From the NCBI GenBank assembly GCA_012103455.1, contig WLWT01000001.1, positions 4,099,288 through 4,163,287 on the forward strand: DNA of 64,000 bases, given 5' to 3'. This document shows, in pieces, positions 10,017-20,164 of the stretch. The position numbers and the translations under genes were made by a program. The DNA is from Gammaproteobacteria bacterium (GTDB lineage Bacteria; Pseudomonadota; Gammaproteobacteria; HK1). Within the stretch, counting starts at the first letter, position 1. Every line of letters begins with the position of its first letter. Under the pieces are notes generated by a model. The model had not been told where the DNA came from. It saw only the letters and a list, made by a program, of their open reading frames with translations, and searched no databases.

Positions 10017-10096
10017 GCAGAACAGAATCCGTGCTACCAGACCGCCGAATCTGCGTACACCATGCGGACACACTCGAACATAACAAAACCCAGAAA

Positions 10097-10120
10097 TAAC
10101 AAAACCCGCCGAAGCGGGTT
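10097..10120 (-). terminator. Rho-independent terminator of tRNA-Asn
   Basis: A perfect 7-bp stem AACCCGC/GCGGGTT with a four-base loop (10103-10120). On the minus strand it is followed by a T-rich tract (TTTTGTTATT). It lies 17 bases beyond the CCA end of the tRNA-Asn gene and so terminates that transcript. Confidence 0.8.
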
Positions 10121-10137
10121 AAGTCATTGATTGAATT

Positions 10138-10213
10138 TGGCTCCCCGGGACGGGCTCGAACCGCCGACCTAGTGATTAACAGTCACCCGCTCTACCGACT
10201 GAGCTACCGAGGA
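10138..10213 (-). tRNA. tRNA-Asn(GTT)
   Basis: Read on the minus strand this is a full cloverleaf of 76 bases with an encoded CCA. The acceptor arm is TCCTCGG paired with CCGGGGA (one G:T pair), the anticodon loop is CTGTTAA, so the anticodon is GTT. The T arm contains GGTTCGAGCCC. The 3' end of the gene faces the defence island, the usual side for integrase-mediated insertion at a tRNA. Confidence 0.96.
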
Positions 10214-10224
10214 ACGAGCCCGGT

Positions 10225-10253
10225 ATTGTGGGTTGCCTGACCTCCCACGTCAA
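10225..10253 (-). promoter_or_regulatory. Sigma70-type promoter for tRNA-Asn
   Basis: On the minus strand TTGACG (10253-10248), a 17-base spacer and CACAAT (10230-10225) stand just ahead of the tRNA 5' end at 10213. The -35 matches consensus at five of six positions and the -10 at four of six; the GC-rich stretch after it resembles a stringent-control discriminator. Confidence 0.6.
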
Positions 10254-10287
10254 CGCCGAACCGTTAACGCGCTCAACGATAACGCGC

Positions 10288-11478
10288 TCAACGATTCCCG
10301 AGCGCTGCTTGAATCCTATTCAAGGCCTCTTCCAGCACTTCCACACTCGTGGCATAGGTGATCCGCAAGCACCCAGGTGTACCGAAAGCGGCACCCGGCA
10401 CGACCGCTACGCCTGTAGCCGATAGCAGCCACTCGCAAAACGCCGTATCGTCCTCAACGCCTTCGATACTGGCGATCGCCTCGCTGACATCCGGGAACGC
10501 ATAGAAAGCACCTTGCGCCGGCAAGCAGCGCATACCGGGCATCGCGTTCAGCCGTCCCACCACGTAGTCATGGCGCTCTTTGAACACTTGCACCATTTTG
10601 CCCACTTCGGATTGTGCGCCGCTCAAGGCTGCCTGAGCGGCGTATTGCGATACCGAGGGTGGGCTGCCGGTGCTTTGGGATTGGATTTTACGGATGGCAT
10701 TGGCCACGGGCACTGGTGCCGCCGCATAACCGATGCGCCAGCCAGTCATGGCATAGACTTTGGAGACACCGTTGATGACGATTGTTCGGTCTAGCAATTC
10801 AGGGCAGGCGGTGGCGAAGCTGCAAAAAGGTTCTTCCCCCCAACTGATGTGTTCATAGATATCATCAGTGCAGATCATGATCTGCGGGTGACGCGCCAAC
10901 ACCTCACCCAAGGCCTGAAGCTGCGCTTTCGTATAACACCCGCCCGTGGGATTCGAGGGTGAATTCAATATGAGCAGACGTGAGCGGGGAGTAATCGCTT
11001 CTTCCAACTGCTCCGGCGTCATCTTGAATTGACGGTCGATGTTGGTTTGGATGACTACCGGCTCGGCGCCCGCCAGTATTCCCATATCGGTGTACGACAC
11101 CCAATAGGGCGCGGCTACTACGAGTTCATCGCCCGGATTCAAAACTGCCTGCGTCAAGTTGAACACCGAGTGTTTCGCGCCACAGGAGATGACGATGTTA
11201 GCCCGCTCGTAATACAGCTCGTTGTCGCGGCGAAACTTTTCGATGATGGCGTCTTTGAGACCCGGTGTACCGTCTGCCGCCGTGTACTTGGTAAAGCCTT
11301 CAGCCAGCGCTCTTCGGGCAGCTTCTTTGATATGCTCAGGGGTATCGAAATCGGGTTCGCCCACACCCAAGCCGATCACATCTTGCCCGGCCTCTTTGAG
11401 TTCACGGGCTAGATCGGTGACGGCCATAGTCGCGGATGGTTTGATGGCTTTGACTCTATCGGACAAGTGGTAGTCCAA
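10288..11478 (-). CDS. aspC: PLP-dependent class I aminotransferase, aspartate aminotransferase type
   Basis: A 396-residue fold-type I aminotransferase, family Ib, converting aspartate and 2-oxoglutarate to oxaloacetate and glutamate in the cytosol. Landmarks are GLGVGEPDFDTP, KYTAADGTPGLKDAI, NSPSNPTGGCY, DDIYEHISW, the PLP lysine in NGVSKVYAMTGWRIGY, and the substrate Arg near the C-terminus (CLRITYA). The open frame continues 43 codons further upstream, but those residues do not look like the family. I choose the TTG at 11478 because it gives the usual short start (MDYHLSDRVKAIKPSATMAV) and has GAGGA eight bases ahead. It diverges from uvrB, as in several Pseudomonas-like genomes. Confidence 0.9.
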   Translation of the reverse strand: MDYHLSDRVKAIKPSATMAVTDLARELKEAGQDVIGLGVGEPDFDTPEHIKEAARRALAEGFTKYTAADGTPGLKDAIIEKFRRDNELYYERANIVISCGAKHSVFNLTQAVLNPGDELVVAAPYWVSYTDMGILAGAEPVVIQTNIDRQFKMTPEQLEEAITPRSRLLILNSPSNPTGGCYTKAQLQALGEVLARHPQIMICTDDIYEHISWGEEPFCSFATACPELLDRTIVINGVSKVYAMTGWRIGYAAAPVPVANAIRKIQSQSTGSPPSVSQYAAQAALSGAQSEVGKMVQVFKERHDYVVGRLNAMPGMRCLPAQGAFYAFPDVSEAIASIEGVEDDTAFCEWLLSATGVAVVPGAAFGTPGCLRITYATSVEVLEEALNRIQAALGNR

Positions 11479-11611
11479 CGGTTGGGTCCTCGTGCAAGGG
11501 GAAGGTTCGGGGGCGGGCGCGTATTCTACGCCTGTGCGTCGGAGAGGCACAGAGCCTCTGATGATTAAAATATTAAAGGGTCTTTGGGAGTAAAAAGCCC
11601 TGGCCAAAAAA

Positions 11612-13690
11612 GTGATCAGTAAATTCGAGACCAGTCATAAATTCGAGTTGATGTCCAAGTTCGCCCCTGCGGGCGATCAACCGCAGGCCATAGAACAACT
11701 ACTGCAGGGCATCGACGATGGACTGTCGCATCAAACGTTGCTCGGCGTCACTGGCTCGGGTAAGACTTTCACCATGGCCCACGTGGTGCAGCGCATTCAA
11801 CGCCCCACCGTCATCCTGGCACCGAACAAGACTCTCGCTGCGCAGCTCTACGGCGAGATGCGCGAGTTCTTTCCCAAGAACGCGGTGGAGTACTTCGTCT
11901 CTTACTACGATTACTACCAACCCGAAGCGTACGTGCCGTCATCGGATACATACATCGAAAAAGACGCCTCGATAAACGATCACATCGAACAGATGCGGCT
12001 GTCCGCCACCAAGGCACTACTCGAGCGGCCGGATGCGCTGATCGTGGCGACTGTTTCGTCGATTTATGGCCTTGGCGATCCGGCCGCATACCATTCGATG
12101 GTGTTGCATCTGCGCCGTGGCGATCGGGTGGATCAGCGCTTCATTCTGCGCCGCCTGGCCGAACTCCAATACATCCGCAACGAGATCGAGCTACGCCGCG
12201 GTAATTACCGGGTGCGCGGCGATGTAATAGACGTCTATCCAGCCGAGTCAGAGCGGGAAGCCATTAGGGTAGAGTTGTTCGACGATGAAGTGGAGTCCGT
12301 CGCGTTTTTCGATCCGCTGACCGGTGAGGTTTCCCGCAAGCTGCCGCGCGCCACCGTCTACCCTAAAAGTCACTATGTGACACCGCGCGAGACAGTGGTC
12401 AATGCAGTGACCGAGATCAAAGAAGAACTGCGCGAGCGCCTCGAATACTTGCGCGAGGCCAACAAGCTATTGGAGGCGCAGCGCCTTGAGCAGCGCACCC
12501 GCTTCGATCTTGAAATGATGCACGAACTCGGTCATTGCAAAGGCATAGAGAACTATTCGCGGTATCTGTCGGGACGGGCCCCAGGTGAGCCGCCGCCGAC
12601 ATTATTCGACTATCTGCCAGCCGACGCACTGCTCATCATCGACGAGTCCCACGTCACGGTGCCGCAATTGGGGGCTATGTACCGAGGCGATAGGTCCCGT
12701 AAAGAAACGCTGGTGGAGTACGGCTTCCGTTTGCCTTCGGCGCTAGACAACCGGCCCTTGCGGTTCGATGAATTCGAAAGCATGGCGCCACAGACGGTAT
12801 TTGTCTCCGCCACGCCCGGCCCGTACGAAGAGCGCTACGCCGGGCAAGTGGTGGAGCAGGTGGTTCGCCCTACCGGATTGGTGGATCCGCAGCTCGAGGT
12901 ACGGCCCGCGTCAACCCAGGTCGATGATCTCATGAGTGAGATAACGTTGCGGGTGGCGGCGGGCGAGCGCGTGTTGGTGACTACGCTTACCAAGCGTATG
13001 GCCGAGGATCTGACCGATTACTTATCGGAACACGGTGTGCGGGTACGCTATTTGCACTCCGACATCGATACGGTGGAGCGGGTCGAGATTATTCGGGATC
13101 TGCGCTTGGGTGAGTTCGATGTATTGGTGGGAATTAATTTGCTGCGCGAAGGCTTGGATATGCCGGAAGTCTCGCTAGTGGCCATTTTGGATGCAGACAA
13201 GGAGGGCTTTTTACGCTCTGAGCGCTCACTTATTCAGACCATCGGCCGGGCGGCGCGAAATCTGAACGGCACCGCTATTCTCTACGCCGATGCCGTAACC
13301 GACTCTATGCGCCGCGCCATGGATGAGACGGAGCGCCGGCGCGCCAAACAAATAGAGTTCAATAACACCCACGGCATCGTACCTCAGGGTATCCGCAAAG
13401 CAGTCACCGACATCATGGAAGGCGCGCGCGCCGTAGTACCGGTCAGGGGCCGTAAGGCGGCGCGCAAGGTGGCTGAGGAGACCGCACAATACCGCGCTAT
13501 GGCGCCTGGGCGATTAGCCAAGAAGCTCGGAGAACTCGAGGCCCGCATGTATCGGCACGCCGAGAATTTGGAGTTCGAGGAGGCGGCTAGAATCCGCGAT
13601 GAGATCCAGCGGGTGCGTGGCTTGGGGTTGGGCGTGGAAGGCGAGACGGCGGTAGCCTCCGGCGAGGGGCTGAGTGCCGCTGTCCCCTGA
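11612..13690 (+). CDS. uvrB: Excinuclease ABC subunit B
   Basis: UvrB, the damage-verifying helicase-like subunit of nucleotide excision repair, which loads from UvrA2B and recruits UvrC. At 692 residues it is full length. Visible are Walker [11 protein letters not shown], the beta-hairpin [58 protein letters not shown] and a C-terminal UVR domain (about residues 650-680, [13 protein letters not shown]). The GTG at 11612 is the annotated start. A GGGAG is about 21 bases away from it but only nine bases from an in-frame CTG at 11600, so the true start could be slightly upstream. I see no clear LexA box (CTGT-N8-ACAG) in the 130 bases before it. Confidence 0.97.
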   Translation: MISKFETSHKFELMSKFAPAGDQPQAIEQLLQGIDDGLSHQTLLGVTGSGKTFTMAHVVQRIQRPTVILAPNKTLAAQLYGEMREFFPKNAVEYFVSYYDYYQPEAYVPSSDTYIEKDASINDHIEQMRLSATKALLERPDALIVATVSSIYGLGDPAAYHSMVLHLRRGDRVDQRFILRRLAELQYIRNEIELRRGNYRVRGDVIDVYPAESEREAIRVELFDDEVESVAFFDPLTGEVSRKLPRATVYPKSHYVTPRETVVNAVTEIKEELRERLEYLREANKLLEAQRLEQRTRFDLEMMHELGHCKGIENYSRYLSGRAPGEPPPTLFDYLPADALLIIDESHVTVPQLGAMYRGDRSRKETLVEYGFRLPSALDNRPLRFDEFESMAPQTVFVSATPGPYEERYAGQVVEQVVRPTGLVDPQLEVRPASTQVDDLMSEITLRVAAGERVLVTTLTKRMAEDLTDYLSEHGVRVRYLHSDIDTVERVEIIRDLRLGEFDVLVGINLLREGLDMPEVSLVAILDADKEGFLRSERSLIQTIGRAARNLNGTAILYADAVTDSMRRAMDETERRRAKQIEFNNTHGIVPQGIRKAVTDIMEGARAVVPVRGRKAARKVAEETAQYRAMAPGRLAKKLGELEARMYRHAENLEFEEAARIRDEIQRVRGLGLGVEGETAVASGEGLSAAVP

Positions 13691-13730
13691 GGCCTGCATA
13701 GTCGGCGCCCGAGGCACGGCTAGTTGACGC

Positions 13731-13759
13731 TTGTATACAACTGGGAGCATGAGTATGCT
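13731..13759 (+). promoter_or_regulatory. Sigma70-type promoter for tRNA-Val
   Basis: TTGTAT (13731-13736), a 17-base spacer and TATGCT (13754-13759), with the tRNA 5' end 12 bases on. A TTGACG at 13724 is closer to the -35 consensus but would need a 24-base spacer. Confidence 0.5.
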
Positions 13760-13770
13760 GCGTGGCTAAT

Positions 13771-13845
13771 AGGCGCGTAGCTCAGTGGTAGAGCACTACC
13801 TTGACATGGTAGGGGTCGGTGGTTCAATCCCACTCGCGCCTACCA
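13771..13845 (+). tRNA. tRNA-Val(GAC)
   Basis: A 75-base cloverleaf with encoded CCA. The acceptor AGGCGCG pairs with CGCGCCT, the anticodon stem CTACC/GGTAG carries the loop TTGACAT (anticodon GAC) and the T arm has GGTTCAATCCC. In related gammaproteobacteria this tRNA stands directly before thrS-infC; here infC follows without thrS. Confidence 0.96.
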
Positions 13846-13917
13846 AATCTTACGGTTCATGTGACGAACCTCAACCGCTAGCCAATTGCAGTTGAGGCAA
13901 GAGTGCATGTGCCATAT

Positions 13918-14008
13918 ACTTGCTCGTTTGTCGCGAGCGAGTACTTCCGTTGTGCACTAACCATCGGAGCATAGCGGTATAAGTAACGCCATAAAGGAGG
14001 TCCAGCCG
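13918..14008 (+). promoter_or_regulatory. infC leader with hairpin and strong Shine-Dalgarno
   Basis: The 163 bases between tRNA-Val and infC contain a hairpin ACTTGCTCG/CGAGCGAGT with a seven-base loop (13918-13942). A near-perfect ribosome binding site AAGGAGGT (13994-14001) lies seven bases ahead of the ATC at 14009. No T-run follows the hairpin, so it is more likely a processing or control element than a terminator. The strong site combined with a weak start codon is the known signature of IF3 autogenous control. Confidence 0.55.
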
Positions 14009-14524
14009 ATCGCCGCTGAAAAGAAGAACCGGGTGAATGAGGATATCACCGCACCTGAGGTGCGCCTCATCGGCGCGGAGGGGGAACAGATTGGAGTAAT
14101 GGCCCTCGATAAGGCCTTGGAGGCTGCTGATGAAGCAGCCTTGGATCTGGTTGAAATTCAACCGAATAGTGACCCGCCCGTGTGCAGGTTGATGGACTTC
14201 GGTAAGTTTCAGTTTCAACAAAACAAGAAGCGCAAGGATAGCCGCAAAAAGCAACAACAAGTGCAGCTAAAGGAGATCAAGTTCCGCCCTGGCACCGAGA
14301 AGGGCGACTATCAGACTAAGCTGCGGAATTTGAAACGCTTTTTGGATCATGGAGACAAAGCCAAGGTAACGTTATGGTTTCGGGGCCGGGAGATGGCTCA
14401 TCAGGAATTGGGCCATCAGTTATTGCAGCGGGTCGAAGCGGACCTCGAAGAATTGGCTAAAGTCGAACAGCGCCCACGGCTGGAGGGGCGGCGTTTGACC
14501 ATGGTGATGTCGCCGCGCAAGTGA
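14009..14524 (+). CDS. infC: Translation initiation factor IF-3, apparent ATC start codon
   Basis: IF3 binds the 30S subunit, checks the start codon and initiator tRNA, and blocks premature 50S joining. Known features present are [16 protein letters not shown] at the N-domain, [11 protein letters not shown], the basic linker, [18 protein letters not shown] and [16 protein letters not shown]. The first GTG in frame (14033) would cut into the N-domain and lacks a ribosome binding site. The ATC at 14009 gives 171 residues, the normal length, and sits seven bases after AAGGAGGT. E. coli infC likewise uses a rare start (AUU), which lets IF3 repress its own translation. It is first in the infC-rpmI-rplT-pheST-ihfA block. 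Confidence 0.93.
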   Translation: MAAEKKNRVNEDITAPEVRLIGAEGEQIGVMALDKALEAADEAALDLVEIQPNSDPPVCRLMDFGKFQFQQNKKRKDSRKKQQQVQLKEIKFRPGTEKGDYQTKLRNLKRFLDHGDKAKVTLWFRGREMAHQELGHQLLQRVEADLEELAKVEQRPRLEGRRLTMVMSPRK

Positions 14525-14583
14525 GCGCGCAATCGAACACTCGCGCAATCGAACACTATTGAAGAGCTACATCGGACACTGCG

Positions 14584-14781
14584 ATGCCGAAGATGAAAAC
14601 CAACCGGGGCGCGGCCAAACGCTTCAAACCAACCGGTAGTGGACGCTATAGACATAAGCAGTCTCACCTGCGTCACATCCTGACCAAGAAAGACTCCAAG
14701 CGTAAGCGTCAATTGGGGGCGTTGCACGTGGTCGAAGAGGCGGATACCAAAACCATACGCCGCATGATGCCTTACAGCTAG
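14584..14781 (+). CDS. rpmI: 50S ribosomal protein L35
   Basis: A 65-residue basic protein of the large ribosomal subunit with the typical start [20 protein letters not shown] and the [10 protein letters not shown] segment. Length is exactly that of the family. It lies 59 bases after infC and 22 before rplT. In E. coli L35 translation is coupled to L20-mediated repression of the same operon. Confidence 0.97.
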   Translation: MPKMKTNRGAAKRFKPTGSGRYRHKQSHLRHILTKKDSKRKRQLGALHVVEEADTKTIRRMMPYS

Positions 14782-14803
14782 GGTCAATAGGAGTCTTTGA
14801 GCG

Positions 14804-15163
14804 ATGCCTAGAGTCAAGCGAGGTGTTCAGGCTGCCGCCCGGCACCGTAAAGTGTTGAAGGCGGCCAAAGGGTACTACGGCGCGCGCAGCCGTACGTTCA
14901 AGATAGCTAAGCAGGCCGTTATCAAAGCGGGCCAATATGCTTACCGCGATCGCCGCCAGCGCAAGCGTCAATTCCGCGCGCTGTGGATTGTGCGCATCAA
15001 TGCGGCGGCCCGTACCTGCGGATTGTCGTATAGCCGATTTATGGACGGGCTCAGTAAAGCCGGCGTGGTCGTCGATCGTAAAGTGCTAGCTGATCTTGCC
15101 GTTCACGATGAAGCCGCTTTTGCGGCCCTGGCGGAACAAGCCAAAGCAAGTCTTGCAGCATAA
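14804..15163 (+). CDS. rplT: 50S ribosomal protein L20
   Basis: A 119-residue 23S rRNA-binding assembly protein. It opens [20 protein letters not shown] and continues [39 protein letters not shown] and [12 protein letters not shown], matching L20 along its whole length. GGAG nine bases before the ATG serves as ribosome binding site. L20 is the usual autoregulator of the rpmI-rplT pair. Confidence 0.97.
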   Translation: MPRVKRGVQAAARHRKVLKAAKGYYGARSRTFKIAKQAVIKAGQYAYRDRRQRKRQFRALWIVRINAAARTCGLSYSRFMDGLSKAGVVVDRKVLADLAVHDEAAFAALAEQAKASLAA

Positions 15164-15221
15164 GCTTGCCGGGTGGGCCGTGCCTCACCTGGTGGCTTCA
15201 ATACAACTGATCTCCACGCAG

Positions 15222-15256
15222 GGGAAAGACCGGAAGGTCTTTCCCTTTGTTTTTTG
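15222..15256 (+). terminator. Terminator/attenuator between rplT and pheS
   Basis: A perfect 10-bp stem GGGAAAGACC/GGTCTTTCCC with a GGAA loop (15222-15245), followed by TTTGTTTTTTG. This is the position of the pheST attenuator in E. coli, but I find no Phe-rich leader peptide before it. It may be a partial terminator that lowers pheST relative to the ribosomal genes. Confidence 0.85.
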
Positions 15257-15266
15257 TGGGGGGTGA

Positions 15267-16253
<987 letters not shown>

Positions 16254-16293
16254 TCCCCCTGGATCCGGAACTCTCACAGCCTGGATAGGAATC

Positions 16294-18672
16294 ATGAAAT
16301 TTAGCGAGCGATGGCTGCGTGAATGGGTCAACCCGCCGTTGGATACCGGCGCTTTGGTGGAACAGTTGTCGGTATCCGGTCTCGATGTTGATACGGTCGA
16401 ACCGGTGGGCGAGACGCTCCCCGGGGTCGTGGTGGGTCTTGTGGTCAAAGCACATGGTCATCCGAATGCCGATCGCCTAAAGCTCTGCCAAGTGGATTTT
16501 GGGGGCGATGGGCCGGTGGAGGTGGTGTGCGGGGCACCCAATGCCCGCGCCGGCAGCAAGTTTGCGTTCGCGCCAGTGGGCACCCGATTGCCGGGGGGAG
16601 TCAAGATCAAGCGCTCCAAGATCCGTGGTGTGCAGTCCCATGGCATGTTGTGTTCAGCCTGGGAACTGGGCCTAGGCGATGAGCACGACGGTATTTTGGA
16701 GTTGCCCGAGGACGCGCCGGTTGGCACCGATGTGACCGGTTTATTGGGCTTGGAAGACGTCAGTATCGATGTTGACCTCACCCCCAACCGCGGTGATTGT
16801 CTTGGTATCGCGGGGGTGGCCCGGGAGGTTGGTGCCCTCAATCGAGTGCCGGTGACGGCGCCGGAGGTGCGCCCGGTACCGGCCCAGGTTGAGTACAAGT
16901 TTCCTATTACCTTAGAGGCTCCGGCCGGTTGTCCGCGTTACGTTGGGCGCGTTATTCGCAACATCGATCCGGCGGCGCGTACACCATTGTGGATGGTTGA
17001 AAAACTGCGTCGAAGCGGTATCCGCGCCATCAGTTCTACTGTTGATGTGACGAACTACGTCATGATAGAGCTTGGCCAGCCCATGCATGCGTTCGATTTG
17101 GATCGTCTGGAGCGGGGCATTCGGGTCCGGCAAGCGGTCCAAGGTGAAACTTTGCAACTACTTGACGGAAAAGTGCTGGAGCTGACACCAGATATCCTGG
17201 TTATCGCCGATGAGGAGCGACCGGTGGCGATAGCGGGAGTGATGGGGGGTGAGCAAAGCGGTGTGGCTGATACCACACGGCATCTTCTTTTGGAGGCGGC
17301 CTTCTTCGCGCCATTGGCCTTGGCGGGTGTGGCCCGCCGCTTCGGCTTGCATACGGATGCGTCCCACCGGTTCGAGCGTGGTGTCGATCCGCAATTGCAG
17401 CGCCAGGCCATGGAGCGGGCTACCGCGTTGCTTTTGGATATCGTGGGTGGGCAGCCCGGACCTATCTTGGAGGCGGTTGACGATGATCAGATACCGGCAC
17501 GCCCGGCGATTATGCTGCGGCCATCGCGCATTGCCCGCCTATTGGGCACTGAGGTCGCCAAAGATACGGTGGAGGACGTGTTGACGCGCCTTGGCATGGG
17601 GGTTGAATGGCAGGGCGAGACTTGGTCGGTGGTGCCGCCTAGTTATCGGTTCGATATCAACATCGAAGCCGATCTCATTGAGGAGATCGCCCGGGTGGTT
17701 GGATACGACGAGATGCCAAGCCGCAGCGCCGGCGCAACGTCGAACGTGAAGCCGCCCGCGGAAACATCGGTGCAGCTGCAACGGTTGCGCTTGGCGCTCA
17801 CCGCGCGCGGTTACCAGGAAGCTATTACTTTCAGCTTCGTATCCGAGGCACTGCAACAAGCCCTGGATCCTGACTCGGAGGGGTTGGCGCTGGCCAATCC
17901 CCTATCGTCCGATCTGGTGGTGATGCGAACCAGTCTATGGCAGGGCCTGGTGCAGGCGGTGTTGTACAACCTCAACCGCCAGCATGAGCGGGTGCGTATC
18001 TTCGAGACGGGGCTTCGTTTTCGTCTGCAAGAGGGCGAGTTAGCGCAGGAGCGTGTGCTGGCCGGTGCGGTACTCGGGCCGGTGTCCCCGGAGCAGTGGG
18101 GCGAGGCGCGCCGTTTGGTCGATTTCTACGACGTCAAAGCGGATCTGGAAGCGCTCCTAGGTATTGGCGGTCAGGCCGGCAGTTACGTCTTTGAGGCGGC
18201 GCTAAAGGCAGGATTGCACCCTGGTCAAACGGCTTCCATCAGCCGTGATGGGGCGAACGTTGGTTACTTAGGCGCTTTACACCCGCGATTGGCTGCACAG
18301 TACAAATTGCCGTCTACACTTTATGTGTTCGAGTTGGCATTGGCGCCGCTCGAGCAGGGGGAATTACCACAGTTTTCGAGTCTCTCGCGCTTCCCTGTCG
18401 TGCGGCGGGATCTGTCTGTGGTGGTCGATGAGTCGGTTACGGCCGCTGCTCTATGTGATGTGGTTGGACAGTCTGGACCTGATGTGCTAAAAAACTTTCA
18501 GTTGTTTGACGTCTATCGCGGCGAAGGTATTGATTCCGGGCGAAAAAGCCTTTCCCTCGGACTGACCTTTCAAGCGCATACCCGTACCTTGAACGACGAT
18601 GAAGTAGATGAGGTCGTGGCGCGGATTGTCGCGCGTCTCGAGGCGCAGTTCGGGGCGGAACTGAGAGGTTGA
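16294..18672 (+). CDS. pheT: Phenylalanyl-tRNA synthetase beta subunit
   Basis: The 792-residue tRNA-binding and editing subunit that partners PheS. Domains in order: a tRNA-binding (EMAP-like) domain at about 40-150 ([20 protein letters not shown]), the B3/B4 editing domain (about 210-400, including [20 protein letters not shown]), B5 (about 405-475) and a C-terminal anticodon-binding ferredoxin-like fold ([16 protein letters not shown]). No disruption is visible. The stop is immediately followed by the GTG of ihfA, so the two are likely co-translated. Confidence 0.97.
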   Translation: MKFSERWLREWVNPPLDTGALVEQLSVSGLDVDTVEPVGETLPGVVVGLVVKAHGHPNADRLKLCQVDFGGDGPVEVVCGAPNARAGSKFAFAPVGTRLPGGVKIKRSKIRGVQSHGMLCSAWELGLGDEHDGILELPEDAPVGTDVTGLLGLEDVSIDVDLTPNRGDCLGIAGVAREVGALNRVPVTAPEVRPVPAQVEYKFPITLEAPAGCPRYVGRVIRNIDPAARTPLWMVEKLRRSGIRAISSTVDVTNYVMIELGQPMHAFDLDRLERGIRVRQAVQGETLQLLDGKVLELTPDILVIADEERPVAIAGVMGGEQSGVADTTRHLLLEAAFFAPLALAGVARRFGLHTDASHRFERGVDPQLQRQAMERATALLLDIVGGQPGPILEAVDDDQIPARPAIMLRPSRIARLLGTEVAKDTVEDVLTRLGMGVEWQGETWSVVPPSYRFDINIEADLIEEIARVVGYDEMPSRSAGATSNVKPPAETSVQLQRLRLALTARGYQEAITFSFVSEALQQALDPDSEGLALANPLSSDLVVMRTSLWQGLVQAVLYNLNRQHERVRIFETGLRFRLQEGELAQERVLAGAVLGPVSPEQWGEARRLVDFYDVKADLEALLGIGGQAGSYVFEAALKAGLHPGQTASISRDGANVGYLGALHPRLAAQYKLPSTLYVFELALAPLEQGELPQFSSLSRFPVVRRDLSVVVDESVTAAALCDVVGQSGPDVLKNFQLFDVYRGEGIDSGRKSLSLGLTFQAHTRTLNDDEVDEVVARIVARLEAQFGAELRG

Positions 18673-18673
18673 A

Positions 18674-18976
18674 GTGGCGCTTACCAAGGCGGAAATGGCC
18701 GAAAGGCTCTACGATGAACTCGGGCTCAATAAACGAGAAGCAAAAGAGCTGGTAGAGACGTTCTTTGAAGAGGTGCGGCAGGCTCTTGAGGTGGGCGATC
18801 ATGTCAAGCTCTCCGGTTTCGGCAACTTCGACCTACGTGAAAAGAACGAACGTCCCGGACGCAACCCGAAAACCGGCCAGGAGATCCCGATAACGGCGCG
18901 GCGTGTCGTTACGTTTAGACCTGGACAAAAACTGAAGGCCCGCGTGGAAGCCTATGCTGGATCCGTCAAGCAGTAG
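18674..18976 (+). CDS. ihfA: Integration host factor alpha subunit
   Basis: A 100-residue HU/IHF-family protein that bends DNA as a heterodimer with IhfB. The sequence ([59 protein letters not shown]) keeps the beta-arm Arg-Pro-Gly-Arg-Asn-Pro of the DNA-intercalating tip. The start is the GTG at 18674, one base after the pheT stop. Its end overlaps the MerR-type gene by 23 bases. The pheT-ihfA order is the standard gammaproteobacterial one. Confidence 0.96.
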   Translation: MALTKAEMAERLYDELGLNKREAKELVETFFEEVRQALEVGDHVKLSGFGNFDLREKNERPGRNPKTGQEIPITARRVVTFRPGQKLKARVEAYAGSVKQ

Positions 18977-19310
18977 CGAACTCCCGGCCATCCCGGGGAA
19001 GCGCTACTTCACTATTGGTGAAGTAAGCGACCTATGTGGTGTGAAGCCACACGTGCTCCGCTATTGGGAGCAAGAGTTTCCGACCCTAAAGCCACTCAAG
19101 CGGCGCGGCAACCGGCGTTATTATCAACGCCAGGACGTCATCCTGATTCGCCAGATAAGAAGTTTGCTCTATGAACACGGTTTCACCATAGGCGGCGCCC
19201 GCCAGAGGCTGGACGGCGATGATTCCAAGGAAGACGTCAACCAGAGCCAGCAGATCATCCGCCAGCTTCGTGTGGAACTGGAAGACGTGCTGATTATCTT
19301 GAAGCGGTAA
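18954..19310 (+). CDS. MerR-family transcriptional regulator
   Basis: A 118-residue regulator with an N-terminal MerR winged helix-turn-helix ([28 protein letters not shown], about residues 18-45) followed by a predicted dimerisation coiled coil ([20 protein letters not shown]). There is no effector-binding domain and no Cys cluster for metal sensing. This small MerR is the usual gene downstream of ihfA in Pseudomonas-like genomes, also followed there by tRNA-Pro. Its target is unknown to me. Confidence 0.9.
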   Translation: MLDPSSSSELPAIPGKRYFTIGEVSDLCGVKPHVLRYWEQEFPTLKPLKRRGNRRYYQRQDVILIRQIRSLLYEHGFTIGGARQRLDGDDSKEDVNQSQQIIRQLRVELEDVLIILKR

Positions 19311-19402
19311 CTGAGTCAAAGCCGGTTTACCGGCGTCTCGCGTCGCAGTACAATTCCACGCCGCGCCGACACAATACTGTGCTTAGGCGGGCCATTCTTT
19401 TT

Positions 19403-19479
19403 CGGGGTGTAGCGCAGCCTGGTAGCGCACCGCAATGGGGTTGCGGTGGTCGGAGGTTCAAATCCTCTCACCCCGACCA
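19403..19479 (+). tRNA. tRNA-Pro(GGG)
   Basis: A 77-base cloverleaf with encoded CCA. The acceptor CGGGGTG pairs with CACCCCG, the anticodon stem CCGCA/TGCGG carries the loop ATGGGGT (anticodon GGG), and the T arm has GGTTCAAATCC. It closes the conserved infC-ihfA block. Confidence 0.95.
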
Positions 19480-19674
19480 ATCTTCGAACACATCATCTAC
19501 CATCCGCGCTGTCTTCAACGTGTGCGTCAGTCGTTATGTGCTCTGCGTCAAGTGAAGTTCTTTCGCTGAAGTAGTCGCTGCGGCAAGTTCGGTGAATAGT
19601 GTGGCCTCTGGTCGTCCCCGCGCATTCCGTACACCTCAATCAAGAACCTATCATAGGTTCACGAGGTGAGAGAA

Positions 19675-19816
19675 ATGGCACGACAATCAAAGAAATCCAG
19701 ACGACGCTATGTAAGCGCAGTTCAAGACCGAAGCGCTGGCATTGGCCGCTCAAGTGGGCGTGAATCGAGCAAATTGCCCTTGGGATCCTCGAAGAGCAGC
19801 GGCTGACTTATGGTGA
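19675..19816 (+). pseudogene. IS3-like transposase OrfA remnant
   Basis: After an ATG at 19675 (MARQSKKSRRRY), a one-frame shift leads to QFKTEALALAAQVGVNRA (19728-19781). This resembles the helix-turn-helix start of IS3-family OrfA proteins. It ends at a TGA (19814-19816) after unrelated residues. Only about 45 codons remain and no inverted ends are visible, so it is a degraded fragment. Confidence 0.42.
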
Positions 19817-20164
19817 GAACTTTGCCATGACAGTGCCGTTGTTCGACGGAGGTGCGGTACAGATTTAACTCTATTTAAAGCTCTAACTTCCTGGTACCTC
19901 TAATGCTAAATCCGTAGCGCCACGGGCTTAGCGCTATCTCAAAAATTTCCCGCACGAGCGGTGGCGCCGGTCACCGCTTCACCTACCGCGAACCGCTTCA
20001 CTCACCTTAAGGCCCACTGCCTGCACAGGCAATGCGGCGTCTCAGGGCATGTACTACCCGTACGCAATTTGCGAATATCGGGGGCCCGCGGGCATCAGTC
20101 CCGCCCCGGTTCGGCGCCACGCTACTATGCGCCGTCCACAACTGCCTGCTCGAGGAGGCAAACA
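19817..20164. other. Intergenic stretch before the ABC solute-binding gene
   Basis: No gene is recognised. A short open reading tail on the + strand, ending at the TAA near 19868 (LEEQRLTYGENFAMTVPLFD), may be a leftover of another gene. An upstream in-frame extension of the following gene (19961-20164) has no family resemblance. Confidence 0.4.

Noticed and set aside
11479-11611. LexA (SOS) box before uvrB
   Set aside because: The CTGT and ACAG seen upstream are 14 bases apart rather than 8 and are not palindromic around the centre.
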